From Natranaerobius trueperi (GTDB lineage: Bacteria; Bacillota; Natranaerobiia; Natranaerobiales; Natranaerobiaceae): 59,884 nucleotides of DNA. Positions 1-8,543 of the stretch are shown here, piece after piece. A program made the position numbers and the translations under genes. Location of the stretch: the NCBI RefSeq assembly GCF_002216005.1, contig NZ_NIQC01000015.1, positions 1 through 59,884 of the forward strand, read 5' to 3'. Every line of letters begins with the position of its first letter. Position 1 is the stretch's first letter. Under the pieces are notes generated by a model, which had not been told where the DNA came from, searched no databases, and saw nothing but the letters and a program-made list of their open reading frames with translations.

Positions 1-1523
1 AAGCTGATCATAGGATGATAATGTATTTTTTGATCTAATTTCTGTAACTGTTTCGTTTTTAGGAATTTCTAATTCCTCATTTCGGTTACAGAGAACCTGA
101 ATCTTTTCATTAGATATCTCATTTGGTGAAATATGATCTAGGGAATCAATAGCCTTTTTGACTTTGTCCCAGCCTTTTTCACCGATGATTTCTATTAACT
201 GTATGAAGTCTTTTGATTTTGAGGTATAATATTAATGGTATATTCTTTTTTAGTTCCGGTTATGCTTGCTTTAGGGCTAAGCTTCCTGCAAGTGCACCGG
301 GCTTTTTTTTGAGTGTTTTTTGGTAGTGTTGAATTTGTATACTCCACTGTTTGTAACCGTGTTTTTCTCATGCTCTGCTATTAACCGGCTATTATAGTAG
401 CACTTAATGTGTTTAGGATAAATTTTGGCAAAAATAAATTCCTCCACATACCGATCAGGTACAGAATAGTGACAATTATCAATACAGACAGTAGAGTATT
501 TGTCTACTCTAAGTTCAGCAGTCCGTGCTGAATCATACGGAGGGAGGTGAGGGAGTAAAAACGCTCTTTCTTCCTCTAGTATTTCTAGAGCACTTTTATT
601 ATTGTTTGCCGCCTGGGGCTTAGAGTTTAGATGTTCACAAACTTGGGCCAAGTATTCTTGAGCTTTTAGAATAAAGTCAAATTCATCTTGAAAGCTAAAA
701 GCTTTTCTTCTGACATACTCCACACTTCTCTCTACATGGCCCTTCTCCCATCCAGATTTAGCGTTACAGAATCTAAAGTCAAAGCCATAGTATAGGGATA
801 ATTTTAATAGTGATTCAGTCGGTTCTTTTTCTGAAGGGCCAACAAATTTTTTAACTGCTACTCTAGTGTTATCGTATACTAACTGATGGTAACTCCCTAT
901 AAGGTGTTCAAAGAAAACTGCATGAGCTTGTAGAAAGCTTTCTGTTTTTTGATTGTAAAACAGTACGGCATACCTGTAATTACCAAGGGCACCTGTGAAC
1001 ACTGCTAGCTGTAATGTTATAGGCTTGCCATCGATGGTTAGTTTTACATCTCCCCAGTCAAATTCAACTTGGCCGGGGGAATAACTTTGCTTTATGTAAG
1101 ACTTTCTATATTTTTTTTCTAATGATCGTACAGCATTACATACTGTGGTGTAGCCAATGCTAAATCCATCATCTAATAGCGCTTCGTAAATATCTATCTT
1201 TTTCTTTTGCTGTTTTTTGCGGCCACTATTACGTTTTTTCTCATTTTCTTGAAGATGGTACTTAATTTGATCTAATACTTCATCGGTTAATTTTACTTTA
1301 CTGCGGTTGCTAGTATCATATCTTGGTTTTTCCTCTATACTTTGAACTAATTCCTCACTTTGGTCTTTCCCATTTGAAAGTTCAGCTCTATTTGCCTGTA
1401 TTCTTTAATGTATTTCCTGACTGTTTTTCTATCAATACCAGTCTCTCGATGAATTGCACTTTGTGATTTTCCATCATGGTAATGTTTTAAAATTATTGCT
1501 TGTTTATCTTTCAATGTTATCAT
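1..1523 (-). pseudogene. istA: istA transposase of IS21 family, frameshifted
   Basis: IstA is the DDE transposase of IS21 elements. The likely start is the ATG at 1523. The N-terminal helix-turn-helix (residues QAIILKHYHDGKSQ to GIDRKTVRKYIKEY) is in one frame and runs into a stop near 1347. A second frame, open from about 1390 to 277, carries the catalytic core (SPGQVEFDWGDVKL, FTGALGNYRYAV, SGWEKGHVE). The characteristic C-terminal GALAGSLALKQA block is in a third frame near 260-300 and is followed by an in-frame stop. The remaining C-terminus (KDFIQLIEIIGEKGWDKV) continues to coordinate 1. At least two indels and one stop make it non-functional. No intact IstA could be made unless these are sequencing errors. 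Confidence 0.85.
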
Positions 1524-1526
1524 TCT

Positions 1527-1554
1527 CCCCCGAACCCCCGAACCCCCGAACCCC
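1527..1554 (-). repeat. Four G-tracts (G-quadruplex motif) before istA start
   Basis: The minus strand reads G4-TTC-G5-TTC-G5-TTC-G5: four G-runs separated by identical 3-nt loops. This is also a tandem repeat with an 8-nt unit. It ends 3 nt before the istA ATG, so the last G-run with the following GA doubles as the ribosome-binding region. The pattern fits the canonical intramolecular quadruplex rule. Folding and any effect on transposase translation are inferred. Confidence 0.8.
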
Positions 1555-1637
1555 TTTAGATTAAATACATACAAGGGGATTCTATTCTAAAGTGGGGGAT
1601 TTTTCAACTGAAATGGTGGGGTACTTTTAAGTTAACA

Positions 1638-2785
1638 TGTATAGAAAATAAGGATGCATTTCAAAAGAGCCTGAGAAGTGCGAGATACAAACCTCAGCCA
1701 GTCAGACAAGTGGAAATACCCAAACCTGATGGTGGGGTAAGGCTTCTTGGGGTCCCAACAGTCATGGACCACATGGTTCAACAGGCACTAGTGCAAGTAC
1801 TGCAGCCAATATTTGAACCGAAATTTTCTAATAATAGCTTTGGGTTTAGACCAAACCGCAATGCCCAGCAAGCGATCAAAAGAGCAAAAGAATACTACGA
1901 ACAAGGCTACAAATATGCAGTTGACATAGACCTAACAAAATATTTTGATACCGTGAACCATGACTTGTTAATAGGTATGGTAAGGGAATAGGTAAAGGAT
2001 GAAACCATCATACGACTCATACGCTCATTCTTAAAGAGTGGGGTTATGACAAATGGGCTTTTAAAACCTACTACCAAAGGCACTCCGCAAGGTGGAAACC
2101 TGTCCCCATTACTTAGTAACATTTATCTCACTAGTTTTGATCGCCTACTTGAGGGTAGAGGACATAAATTTGTGAGGTAGGCCGATGATTGTGTTATCTA
2201 CGTTAAGAGTAAAAGAGCCGTTGAAAGAGTAATGAACAGCTGTATAAAGTACCTTGAAGAGAAATTAAAACTTAAGGTAAACCGAGAAAGAGCAACACTG
2301 GGAGCCCACTTAAGCTTAAGTTTCTTGGCTTCTCCCTCTACAAAGTTAGAGGCAAGGCTGGAAGACGACCACACCAAAAGTCCATAAAACGGTTCAAGGA
2401 CAGGGTACGGCAGATAACAAGTCGTAAGCGTGGCAGGTCGATTCAACAGATACTTAAAGAACTTAAAAAATTCATTACAGGCTGGTTGGGTTATTTTGCT
2501 ATTGCAGATATGAAGAAAAGAATTACTGCTCTTAACGAATGGATTAGGTGTAGAATTCGAATGTACTTGTGGAAGCAGTGGAAGAAAATAAGTGCGAGGT
2601 TCAAGAACTTCAGACGACTTGGAATAACTAAAGGTAAAGCCTGGGAATGGGCAAACACTCGGAAAGGCTATTGGAGGATAGCCAATAGCTGGATATTATC
2701 AAGGTCATTAACAAATGAATACCTCGCATCAATTGGATATGATGACATATCCAAAAGATACGAGGTACTGCACTTAAATCATTGA
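1638..2785 (+). pseudogene. Group II intron reverse transcriptase/maturase, 5'-truncated and disrupted
   Basis: Intron-encoded proteins copy and splice their own intron. The N-terminus is missing: recognisable protein begins near 1660 (RSARYKPQPVRQVEIPKPDG) right at the IS21 end. RT blocks follow: GVRLLGVPTVMDHMVQQAL, FGFRPNRNAQQAI and DIDLTKYFDTVNHDLL, then KGTPQGGNLSPLLSNIYL. An in-frame TAG lies at 1989-1991. A second TAG at 2178-2180 replaces the Tyr of the catalytic YADD box (FVR*ADDCVIYVKS). An indel near 2300 moves the rest into another frame (LKFLGFSLYKVRGKAGRRPHQ). The maturase X domain and C-terminus (GWLGYFAIADMK to KRYEVLHLNH) end at 2785. The sequence resembles bacterial class C intron proteins. 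It cannot make active enzyme. Confidence 0.88.
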
Positions 2786-2862
2786 ACCGCCAAGTACCGG
2801 ACGGTACGCTTGAGTGGTGTGAGAGGTCGGTAGATAAATTAATTATCTACCTGCTACTCGAT
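2783..2862 (+). ncRNA. Group II intron 3' end (domains V-VI)
   Basis: Immediately after the maturase stop is a segment with the layout of the catalytic 3' end of bacterial class C group II introns. GAACCGCC pairs with the downstream GGTGGT-like strand, with ACCGGACGGT as the apical hairpin, followed by GTGAGAGGTCGG. A second stem (GGTAGATAA / TTATCTACC) and the terminal CTACTCGATT follow. The 5' intron domains are gone, so it cannot self-splice. The first part recurs at 59603-59679. Confidence 0.75.
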
Positions 2863-2885
2863 TATGTAGATAAAAAATTTTTAAA

Positions 2886-4083
2886 GCTAAATTGCAATAT
2901 TAAATTGAACATGTTTCTAACTGTAATATATGTCACTTGATTAGAGCGCTACAGTGTTCAAAGAATGGCTCATCTGGAGATAAATAACCAAGTATCCGTC
3001 TGGGCAAAGTGTTGCACCAGGCTTGAACTTTAGCTATCGAATCTAATGAGTAATCCAATAGGCTCTTGCCCTTGGGAATGAATCGTCTAATAAGTCCATT
3101 ATGACGTTCATTAGTGCCTCTTTCTTCAGAAGAGTAAGGATGGGCGAAATAAACCTTGATTTCGTTATTTGCTTCTAATGTAGCTAGTTCAGCAAACTCT
3201 AAGCCATTGTCAGCTGTAAAACTTTTAAATACCTTTGAAAAGTTATCACCCATTTCAATAGCTATGTTTTTAGACACTCTTGCACAGCTTCTGTTGTTTT
3301 TGCTGGAATCTTACGTATGATTTCTTTACGAGTTACTCTTTCAGTAATGGTAAGTAAAACTGGTTCATTTTTTGTTTTCTTACCAATCAAAGTATCAATT
3401 TCCCAGTGACCAAGACTTGGCGGTTATCTACCTCTTTAGGGCGTTCACTAATACTAGTACCTAAATTCTTTTTGTGTTTCCTTACCCGTTTAGATTTGGT
3501 AGAACGTCTAGTCTTTAGGGGCAGATCAATATTTTTGCTGTTTAGTAGACCTGCATCAACGTAATTGTACAGCGTTTTAGTTGATACCATGGTTTCTTTT
3601 GCAAATTCTTTATTCTTTTTGGCAGAGCCACAGATGGCATCAAGAGAAAAGTTAGAATTCCAAAATAAGTCAGCAGCATAGGCTATAAACTCTTCACATT
3701 GTAAAAACTTAAACTTGGGTCCACAGTTCTTTCTATTTTAGTTATATACTCTTCGGCCTACATCAGGGTAATAGATCTCACAGACTTTATTCTGCTTGAT
3801 CTGAGTAACAGTGCCTCTTTTCAATTCATTTCGAATGGTGTTAGGTGATCTGTTCAAGAATTTTGCTATATAGTTGGGATTGTACCCTTGTCTATTTAGT
3901 AGCTCAATTTGTCCCCGCTCAAAGTCATTTAAGTGTTTATTCTTGCGGGATGTTGGTGTATTATTAAGGTAATCCATAGTGTGCATCCTTCCTGTAATTG
4001 GTTATTTTGTGGTGATTTAATCATATTACAGTTGGGTCCACTATGGAGTTTTTATTTAGTTCAAATTGATTTTACAATTAAGC
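2886..4083 (-). mobile_element. IS30-family element, copy 1 (decayed)
   Basis: Imperfect terminal inverted repeats of about 25 bp mark the ends. The left end is GCTAAATTGCAATATTAAAT... and the right end, read inward, is GCTTAATTGTAAAATCAATT.... A second shared inner block, AACTGTAATAT, lies just inside each end. The 13-mer AAAAATTTTTAAA flanks both sides (2873-2885 and 4084-4096) and may be the target-site duplication. The element encodes one broken transposase. A shorter, more decayed relative lies at 10119-11078. Confidence 0.8.
2933..3986 (-). pseudogene. IS30-family transposase, broken
   Basis: The N-terminal helix-turn-helix piece (3738-3986: HLNDFERGQIELLNRQGY, IAKFLNRSPNTIRNELKRGT) is typical of IS30 transposases. 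It runs off into a stop. A middle piece (3387-3590, STKTLYNYVDAGLLNSKNIDL) and the C-terminal catalytic piece (2933-3277) are in other frames. The C-terminal piece contains FTADNGLEFAE and AHPYSSEERGTNERHNGLIR, which carry the second Asp and the Glu of the DDE triad. At least two frameshifts separate these parts, so no intact transposase is encoded. Confidence 0.85.
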
Positions 4084-4140
4084 AAAAATTTTTAAACTTA
4101 AGTATTGCCGTAATTCTGCTTATTTACCATTTAAAACTAT

Positions 4141-4180
4141 AAAAGGATTGAGACGTACACCACAGGAACTCAATCCTTTT
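4141..4180. terminator. Bidirectional hairpin terminator
   Basis: A perfect 12-bp inverted repeat (AAAAGGATTGAG / CTCAATCCTTTT) with a 16-nt loop. A-runs on one side and T-runs on the other allow it to stop transcription from either direction. It sits 28 bp past the stop of the minus-strand CofE-like gene and is most likely its terminator. Confidence 0.85.
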
Positions 4181-4208
4181 TATAGTTATAGTAGTTTAGA
4201 CTTTATGA

Positions 4209-5762
4209 TTAATTATCTATCTTAAACCCTCTTACTAATACAATTGGAGTACCTGCATCTGCAGAACCTGTAATTAAGTCAGCCATCGATCCTAATATGC
4301 TCGTTACACTTCTTGGGGTAGTACCTAAATCTTCATTTGTACTTTCATTAGTATTAAGCAGTATGTCTTTGATTTCTTCTTTTTTATGACCTTGTCTGTG
4401 TAGTGTGTCGACTTGTAATTTTAATTTAGAGCCCTCACGTAATGAGGCTCCACGTAAGCCAGTGCTAGCTCCAATAGCGGGGTGAGGATCAGCTAATTCA
4501 TATATGCCTGTATCAGGATCTTTATAAGCACCGTCTCCAAAAATTAAAACCTCTACATTCTTACTAGTGAGATCTTTAATTTTCTCTTTAATTTCATCAG
4601 CTGTTTCATGAGGGTTATCAGGTAATAGTTTTAGTATACCTGAATCCATATCTGATACATTAGAACCTACTAATCCCCATGGAGAATCTCCTATGTCTTT
4701 TATAGTAATAACAGGCACTTTTGCCCCAAAGGAACTAAAAAGTTCCTTTAATTTATTTCTTTCGTGTACAGCGCCTATACATATACCATTTATATAACCC
4801 ATTTCGTAAACTTTTAGTGGATTATTAGTGAAAATTACGTTGCCTTGCGCCCCTGTAGACCGAATTATATCTAAATATAGTTCTCGGTAGTCTTGATTAG
4901 TAATAGGATGTGGGAATGTTCGATCTCCTAATTCTTCGGTGTAAATAGCCTCTGGATCATAATAACAGTTAATTTGATCTCCGTAATTTATTGTTTGTAC
5001 TTCATAGTTTTGGTTGGAAAGATATTCACTAGCATTTACAATAGTAATAGTGTTATGTTCAAGACTGACAGCTATGGCAAGAGCAATTTGTGCACCAGGG
5101 ACATCATTTTGTACTCCTATTGCCTTACGAGAAGTTTTTTCAAGTCCTTCAAAAGTAACTTCAGCAACAGCTAAGGTTCCGTCTGGAGTTCGTAAAGTTA
5201 AATCAGCGATACCGTTACCAGTTATTTTTCTTATACTTTCAATAGTGTATCCTAATTCTTGAAGTTTGAGAGCTGCAATAATTTCTCGAATCAATACATT
5301 TAACTGAGGTGTACTACCTCTAGTCTCTCTTAAGCTTTGAAGTGTTTTTTTCAAACGAAGACGAGTTTGTGCGAAATTTTCATCCATAACTTGATTTCCA
5401 ACTTCATCAAAAGGAATAGGGAACTGAACAACAACTTTGCCACCTTCAGTAGCTAAAGATAAAGCTTTTAAGATCAATGCGAATCTATTTCTACTAGCTA
5501 TTGGACTGATAACCCCAATAGTACTTTTAGGTGACAGACTCAAATTTCCTTTAATTTCATCAGCTAATTCTTTGCAGGAAACATATTGATTCTGAGACCT
5601 AGCTACAACGGCTTCAGTTACACAAACTATATCGTTATCAATAGCTATGTTTTTTACCGTATTAGCAGTTATTTCAGAAATGTCATCATTAGGTAAAATC
5701 AAATCTGTTGTCAATCCTACAGCAGCAACACCAGAATTTTCAGGTAGAGAGAAATTGCTCAT
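4209..5762 (-). CDS. F420-0:gamma-glutamyl ligase-like protein with inserted domain
   Basis: Its outer parts match the CofE-like (F420-0:L-glutamate ligase) superfamily. In the N-terminal part these are DIVCVTEAVVARSQNQYV (about 43-61) and SRNRFALILKALSLA (90-104). In the C-terminal part they are FGDGAYKDPDTGIYELADPH (about 415-435), GASTGLRGAS and the final GSMADLITGSADAGTPIVLVRG. Archaeal CofE is about 250 residues and adds glutamates to coenzyme F420. Longer bacterial relatives have no settled function. At 517 residues this one is unusual: residues about 140-270 form an extra alpha-beta segment (ALKLQELGY, GIADLTL, AVAEVTF) inserted between the VGNQVMD block and the PHPITNQDYRELY block. 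The pattern weakly recalls PD-(D/E)XK folds but lacks the Lys. It is monocistronic, with a terminator at 4141-4180. The family is fairly sure, the substrate unknown. Confidence 0.75.
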   Translation of the reverse strand: MSNFSLPENSGVAAVGLTTDLILPNDDISEITANTVKNIAIDNDIVCVTEAVVARSQNQYVSCKELADEIKGNLSLSPKSTIGVISPIASRNRFALILKALSLATEGGKVVVQFPIPFDEVGNQVMDENFAQTRLRLKKTLQSLRETRGSTPQLNVLIREIIAALKLQELGYTIESIRKITGNGIADLTLRTPDGTLAVAEVTFEGLEKTSRKAIGVQNDVPGAQIALAIAVSLEHNTITIVNASEYLSNQNYEVQTINYGDQINCYYDPEAIYTEELGDRTFPHPITNQDYRELYLDIIRSTGAQGNVIFTNNPLKVYEMGYINGICIGAVHERNKLKELFSSFGAKVPVITIKDIGDSPWGLVGSNVSDMDSGILKLLPDNPHETADEIKEKIKDLTSKNVEVLIFGDGAYKDPDTGIYELADPHPAIGASTGLRGASLREGSKLKLQVDTLHRQGHKKEEIKDILLNTNESTNEDLGTTPRSVTSILGSMADLITGSADAGTPIVLVRGFKIDN

Positions 5763-5900
5763 TTGATCACGCTCCTTAAACTAAGTAAATTTACATACTT
5801 TAATTATAACATTTTTAGTAAAACCTTGCCTATTAGCAGGAAAATTTTAATTAAGAGCTAATTAAATATAATAAATAAAAAATTACATGGAGGTTTCATT

Positions 5901-6605
5901 ATGGTGGAACAGAATATTTTAGTTTTAGATGATGATAAAGATTTATGCAATATGGTTAAGATGACCCTAGAACATGAAGGTTTTGTTGTTGATACAGCTT
6001 ATGATGGAAATACGGGATTATCCTTAGTAGAAAAAAAATCATATCTAACAATTATACTTGATATTATGTTGCCGGAAATGGATGGTTGGGAAGTATGTTA
6101 TAAAATAAGAAACTTAACAAATAATAATAAAGTTCCTATTGTTATGTTAACAGCAAAAGTAGATGAAGATGACAAAATTATGGGATTGAAGTTAGGAGCT
6201 GATGATTATATCACCAAACCATTTAGTCCGCGTGAACTAGTCGCTAGAGTACGTGCACTAATTAGGCGCGAACAAGATTTTAAAAAAGCTGATGAAACGC
6301 TAGAAAAAGGAGAACTAATAGTTGACTCACAAAGCTATAAAGTATATGTTAAAAACCAAGAACTTGACTTACCTCCAAAAGAATTTGAACTTATTTATTT
6401 ACTTGTTAAAAACGCAGGAAGAGTTTTTACACGGGAAGATATCTTAGAGAAAATCTGGGGTTTTTCTTTCGCTGGTGGTACAAGGACTGTTGATGAGCAT
6501 ATTAAAAGATTAAGAAGAAAACTCGAAAATCATAGTGATTATAACTATATACAAACTGTTTGGGGTGTAGGATATAAATTAGAGGTAAAAAAAGATGTTG
6601 AATAA
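5901..6605 (+). CDS. OmpR/PhoB-family response regulator
   Basis: This is a two-domain DNA-binding response regulator. The receiver domain (about 1-120) has the acidic pair DDD near residue 10, the phospho-acceptor Asp in IILDIMLPEMDGWEV and the conserved Lys in TKPFSPREL. The winged-helix domain (about 135-230) contains PPKEFELIYLLVKNAGRVFTRE and RTVDEHIKRLRRKLE, and ends with IQTVWGVGYKLE. It is 234 residues, normal for the family. The start follows AGGAGG-like ATGGAGGTTTC. It overlaps the downstream sensor kinase by 11 bp, so the two are co-translated partners. The stimulus cannot be read from sequence. Confidence 0.95.
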   Translation: MVEQNILVLDDDKDLCNMVKMTLEHEGFVVDTAYDGNTGLSLVEKKSYLTIILDIMLPEMDGWEVCYKIRNLTNNNKVPIVMLTAKVDEDDKIMGLKLGADDYITKPFSPRELVARVRALIRREQDFKKADETLEKGELIVDSQSYKVYVKNQELDLPPKEFELIYLLVKNAGRVFTREDILEKIWGFSFAGGTRTVDEHIKRLRRKLENHSDYNYIQTVWGVGYKLEVKKDVE

Positions 6606-8136
6606 GTTAAAACCTCAAACTTTATTCTCAAAACTAATATTAAGCTATCTAGTTGTCATATTAGTCACATTATTAGTTTTGAGTGGGATTATGTCATATT
6701 TAGTTGAAGAGTATTTTTATGGTGCACGTGAGTGGGAAGTCAATACGCAAGCACGAAAGATCGCAGATATGTTAGAAGAACCTTTAATTGAAAATAATGT
6801 AAAAGAAGTTATTGAGAAAGCGCAAACCCTGTCAAGGTCTATGGAAGCGGAAATAGGGGTCTTTGATGAACAGGGAGAAAATATTGTTGTTGTAGATTAT
6901 TTATCAGATGAAAATGATGAGGCGACAGTTGAATTTGAAGATCAAGAAATTGAACATGTTTTAATGGGAAACTCTTTAACCAAGAAAGTTGTAGGTCCTC
7001 AAACAGAGAGATTATTAATAGCGATTCCAATATATAAAGATTTAAATGAGTATGAAGATGATGATTTAGACTTAGAGAATTATATTAATAATCCTGACGA
7101 AGAATTTAATGATAATGACGAAAAAAAAGTTGTTGTTGGATTAGTAAGTGTGAGTGTTCAATTAGCGGGTATAGAAGACACAATCGCAAATATAAGTAGA
7201 ATTACAATAACATCTGGTGGTATAGCGGTTTTAATAGCCATTATTTTTGCACTTACGTTGTCAAAAAATATTACTAGACCTTTAAGTTCAATTAATAAGT
7301 CGGCCCAAGCGTTAGCAAAAGGGGATTTTACTAAAAATGGCGATGATGAGATATCGCAAACGGATGATGAGCTAGGGAAAATATCACAAACTTTTAACTT
7401 AGCTGCACAAGAAATAGAAAACAATATAAAAGAGCAAAAAAGGTTGGCTATATCTAGAAAAAATCTAGTTGACAATGCTTCTCATGAATTTCGAGGGCCT
7501 TTAAGTTCAATACGAGGATATAGCGAGTTAATGTTAGATGGTATTGTTTCTAAGGATGATTACGATTATTACATACAACTTATATGGAAAAATGCAGTCG
7601 AATTAAATAAAATGGTAGATAAGTTGTTAGACTTGTCTACTATGGAAAGTGGAAAATTAAACTTAGAAAAAGAACTCTTGTACTCTCGAGAGGTTATTGA
7701 AAGTTCAATAGAAACTGTTACACCTATGGCAGAAAAAAAGAAACAACAAATAAAAACTGATAAAATTGAAAATGATCATTCATTCTTTGGGGATAGACAT
7801 AGAGTCAAACAAATCATTGTTAATTTATTAAATAATGCAATACAGTACACGCCTGAAAAAGGGCAAATTATAGTGAGAAGCTTTAAACAAGATACATGGT
7901 GTGCAATCCAGGTTGAAGATAATGGTCAGGGTATCCCTGAAGATGAAAAGCCTAATATATTTCAGAGATTTTACAAAGTTGATAAATCACGTGAAAGAAG
8001 TAGTGAAAATAAAAGCTCCGGTTTGGGACTTGCTATTGTAAATGAATTAGTAAAACTACATAATGCTAAAATTGAAGTAAAAAGTGAGCAAGGTCAAGGA
8101 AGTGTTTTTACAGTTTATTTTCCGCTATACAAATAA
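6595..8136 (+). CDS. Membrane sensor histidine kinase
   Basis: This is the partner of the preceding regulator. Layout: transmembrane helix at about 13-35; a strongly acidic extracytoplasmic domain of about 165 residues with runs such as EYEDDDLDLENYINNPDEE; a second helix at about 203-222; HAMP (about 223-280); HisKA with the phospho-acceptor His297 in ASHEFRGPLSSIRGY; and HATPase_c with N, G1 and G2 boxes (NLLNNAIQYTP, VEDNGQGIPE, GLGLAIV). The canonical H-box is HELRTPL. Here the residue four after the His is Gly, not Thr or Asn, so the phosphatase motif is incomplete. The ATG at 6595 follows AGAGGTAA inside the regulator gene. The acidic ectodomain suggests a salty exterior. Confidence 0.93.
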   Translation: MLNKLKPQTLFSKLILSYLVVILVTLLVLSGIMSYLVEEYFYGAREWEVNTQARKIADMLEEPLIENNVKEVIEKAQTLSRSMEAEIGVFDEQGENIVVVDYLSDENDEATVEFEDQEIEHVLMGNSLTKKVVGPQTERLLIAIPIYKDLNEYEDDDLDLENYINNPDEEFNDNDEKKVVVGLVSVSVQLAGIEDTIANISRITITSGGIAVLIAIIFALTLSKNITRPLSSINKSAQALAKGDFTKNGDDEISQTDDELGKISQTFNLAAQEIENNIKEQKRLAISRKNLVDNASHEFRGPLSSIRGYSELMLDGIVSKDDYDYYIQLIWKNAVELNKMVDKLLDLSTMESGKLNLEKELLYSREVIESSIETVTPMAEKKKQQIKTDKIENDHSFFGDRHRVKQIIVNLLNNAIQYTPEKGQIIVRSFKQDTWCAIQVEDNGQGIPEDEKPNIFQRFYKVDKSRERSSENKSSGLGLAIVNELVKLHNAKIEVKSEQGQGSVFTVYFPLYK

Positions 8137-8142
8137 ATAGGT

Positions 8143-8180
8143 GCCCTAAACCAGAATTTTAACTCTTCTGGTTCTAGGGC
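8143..8180. terminator. Convergent bidirectional terminator
   Basis: Inverted repeat GCCCTAAACCAGA / TCTGGTTCTAGGGC with an 11-nt loop lies between the sensor kinase stop and the 3' end of yjbQ, overlapping the last yjbQ codons. It probably terminates the kinase operon on the plus strand. The U-run is weak. Confidence 0.6.
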
Positions 8181-8526
8181 CATCAAATTCACAAAAGAAG
8201 ACACCTTGCCATGTTCCTAAGTCTAATTTATTGTTCTTCACTGGTAAAGTTATACTACATCCTACTAAAGAACTTAATAAATGAGCTGGACTGTTACCTT
8301 CCATATGACTAAAAGCAATGCTTGGTACTAGCTTTTTAAATGCAGTTTCTAAGTCATTTACTACATCACTATCACAGTTTTCATTAACTGTGATTGCAGC
8401 AGTTGTATGTGGCACGAATATTGTAATAGTTTCACTATCCATTTTACTAGAATCAATGAAATTTTCTATTTCTTGTGATATATCTATTAACTCGATATGT
8501 TTAGATGTAGTTAATGTTATATCCAA
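8146..8526 (-). CDS. YjbQ family protein (UPF0047)
   Basis: A small soluble protein of the YjbQ family. Some members show thiamine-phosphate synthase activity in genetic tests; the physiological role is unsettled. Family signatures are clear: FVPHTTAAITVNENCDSDVVNDLE, HMEGNSPAHLLSSLVG, and LDLGTWQGVFFCEFDGPRTRR at the C-terminus, with conserved His and Glu residues lining the putative active site. I choose the TTG at 8526 as start because GGGAGG precedes it by a normal distance, giving 126 residues (MDITLTTSKHIEL). A longer reading upstream would include the ribosome site. It lies 17 bp after the radical SAM gene on the same strand, so the two form an operon. Confidence 0.9.
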   Translation of the reverse strand: MDITLTTSKHIELIDISQEIENFIDSSKMDSETITIFVPHTTAAITVNENCDSDVVNDLETAFKKLVPSIAFSHMEGNSPAHLLSSLVGCSITLPVKNNKLDLGTWQGVFFCEFDGPRTRRVKILV

Positions 8527-8543
8527 AGCGGATACCTCCCTAG

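Larger units (their letters stand above)
1..1637 (-). mobile_element. IS21-family element, terminal part (decayed)
   Basis: This is the right-hand part of an IS21-type insertion sequence read on the minus strand. Its outer end is at 1637: two copies of a roughly 24-bp terminal repeat lie at 1592-1613 (GTGGGGGATTTTTCAACTG) and 1616-1637 (GTGGGGTACTTTTAAGTTAACA). Multiple terminal repeats ending in CA are typical of IS21 elements. The element carries a degenerate istA. The helper ATPase gene istB, which normally follows istA, would lie beyond coordinate 1 and is not visible. The element abuts a group II intron that lacks its 5' part, so IS21 probably inserted into, or recombined with, that intron. 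Confidence 0.85.

Noticed and set aside
1527-1554. CRISPR-like short repeat
   Set aside because: An 8-nt unit with no spacers; simple tandem G-rich repeat. No CRISPR array or cas gene was seen in the window.
1989-2180. Two TAG codons in the intron RT as possible pyrrolysine or amber read-through
   Set aside because: One replaces the Tyr of YADD, and a frameshift and 5' truncation are present as well; ordinary decay explains all.
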